Shown here: positions 41,050 through 41,279 of the stretch, in pieces
Numbering within the stretch: the first letter of the stretch is position 1
How the letters are laid out: every line of letters starts with the position of its first letter
Position numbers and translations under genes: made by a program
Notes under the pieces: model-generated
The model's database searches: none
Told to the model about the DNA's origin: nothing
What the model saw: only the letters and a program-made list of their open reading frames with translations
Assembly: GCA_900541415.1 (NCBI GenBank)
Contig: UQJP01000032.1
Coordinates: forward strand, 1 to 41,279
Direction: 5' to 3'
From: an uncultured Odoribacter sp.
Lineage (GTDB): Bacteria > Bacteroidota > Bacteroidia > Bacteroidales > Marinifilaceae
DNA: 41,279 bases

Positions 41050-41279
41050 ATGGACCGCAGAGATTTTCTGAAAAAAGCGTCGGGCCTTGCCCTGCTCGCA
41101 ACCGGAGCGGCTACGGGAGTATCCCATATATTCGCTCAAACACCGGATTTTCCGCAAAAAAACGAAGCGGAGAAACTCCCCGGCAATAACCACATGGAAC
41201 ACCGCCACCTCGGCAAACTGAACGTATCGGCCATCGGACTCGGATGCCCTCCGCTGGACGGGTATTTCGTGAGCCTTCT
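41050..41279 (+). CDS. Tat-exported aldo/keto reductase, 3' end beyond window
   Basis: The first 76 codons of a frame still open at the window edge. Residues 2-9 read D-R-R-D-F-L-K-K, a textbook twin-arginine signal, followed by a hydrophobic stretch (about 12-26) and A-x-A-type end near A-Q at 31-32. After a short linker, the aldo/keto reductase opening H-R-H-L-G-K-L-N-V-S-A-I-G-L-G-C begins at about residue 53. The catalytic residues lie beyond the window. Tat export implies folding with NADP(H) or another cofactor before transport, which is odd for this superfamily but recurrent in Bacteroidota. It faces the AraC pair across a 163-nt regulatory region. Confidence 0.88.
   Translation, partial: MDRRDFLKKASGLALLATGAATGVSHIFAQTPDFPQKNEAEKLPGNNHMEHRHLGKLNVSAIGLGCPPLDGYFVSL

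Overview
This window is from the chromosome of a member of the Bacteroidota, most likely order Bacteroidales. The evidence is the rpmB-rpmG-DUF4295 ribosomal cluster, many promoters with the Bacteroidota -7 consensus TAnnTTTG, almost no Shine-Dalgarno sites, and families largely restricted to the phylum (DUF6377, DUF4876, DUF6850, DUF4857, CarboxypepD_reg-type TonB receptors). The orphan hydF points to a fermentative anaerobe with [FeFe] hydrogenase. Odoribacteraceae is my guess for the family, from general impression only.

Layout. 1-540: a cut initiator tRNA(fMet) and a complete second copy, each with the same terminator. 599-4472 (-): a tight five-gene redox operon (aldo/keto reductase, flavin reductase, exported amidohydrolase, exported ABM monooxygenase-like protein, AraC regulator). 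4983-5585 (-): rpmB, rpmG and a 50-residue Bacteroidota ribosomal protein. 5771-11277 (+): a DUF6377 membrane regulator followed by GH30 and GH3 glycosidases, a small beta-glucan locus without SusC/SusD. 11576-12768 (+): an OB-fold-like lipoprotein and a PepSY transmembrane protein. 13138-21501 (-): a six-gene operon of TonB-dependent receptor, DUF4876 lipoprotein, DUF6850 barrel, ABC ATPase, ABC permease and DUF4857 protein. This is the best candidate for an undescribed system. 21844-26324: adk (-), an OmpA-type porin and a PBP1A-type peptidoglycan synthase (+). 26397-27602 (-): a cation/proton antiporter. 27872-33124 (-): patatin/Omp85 protein, ApbE flavin transferase and a second Omp85-like barrel. 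33280-35637 (+): a response regulator with a sigma-54 AAA+ domain but no DNA-binding domain, then hydF. 35845-36759 (-): a YitT protein. 37097-38706 (+): a TetR regulator with a strong operator-like inverted repeat, then a KAS III-like enzyme. 38986-40886 (-): two paralogous AraC regulators, divergent from a Tat-exported aldo/keto reductase cut by the window end.

The most useful structural observations are these. A three-copy intergenic hairpin keeps its 10-nt loop while its stem covaries. A palindrome lies between the TetR promoter and start. A duplicated dyad sits over the antiporter promoter. Several -7 elements overlap or crowd apparent start codons and so move the true starts downstream. 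No CRISPR array, insertion sequence, prophage or rRNA was seen.
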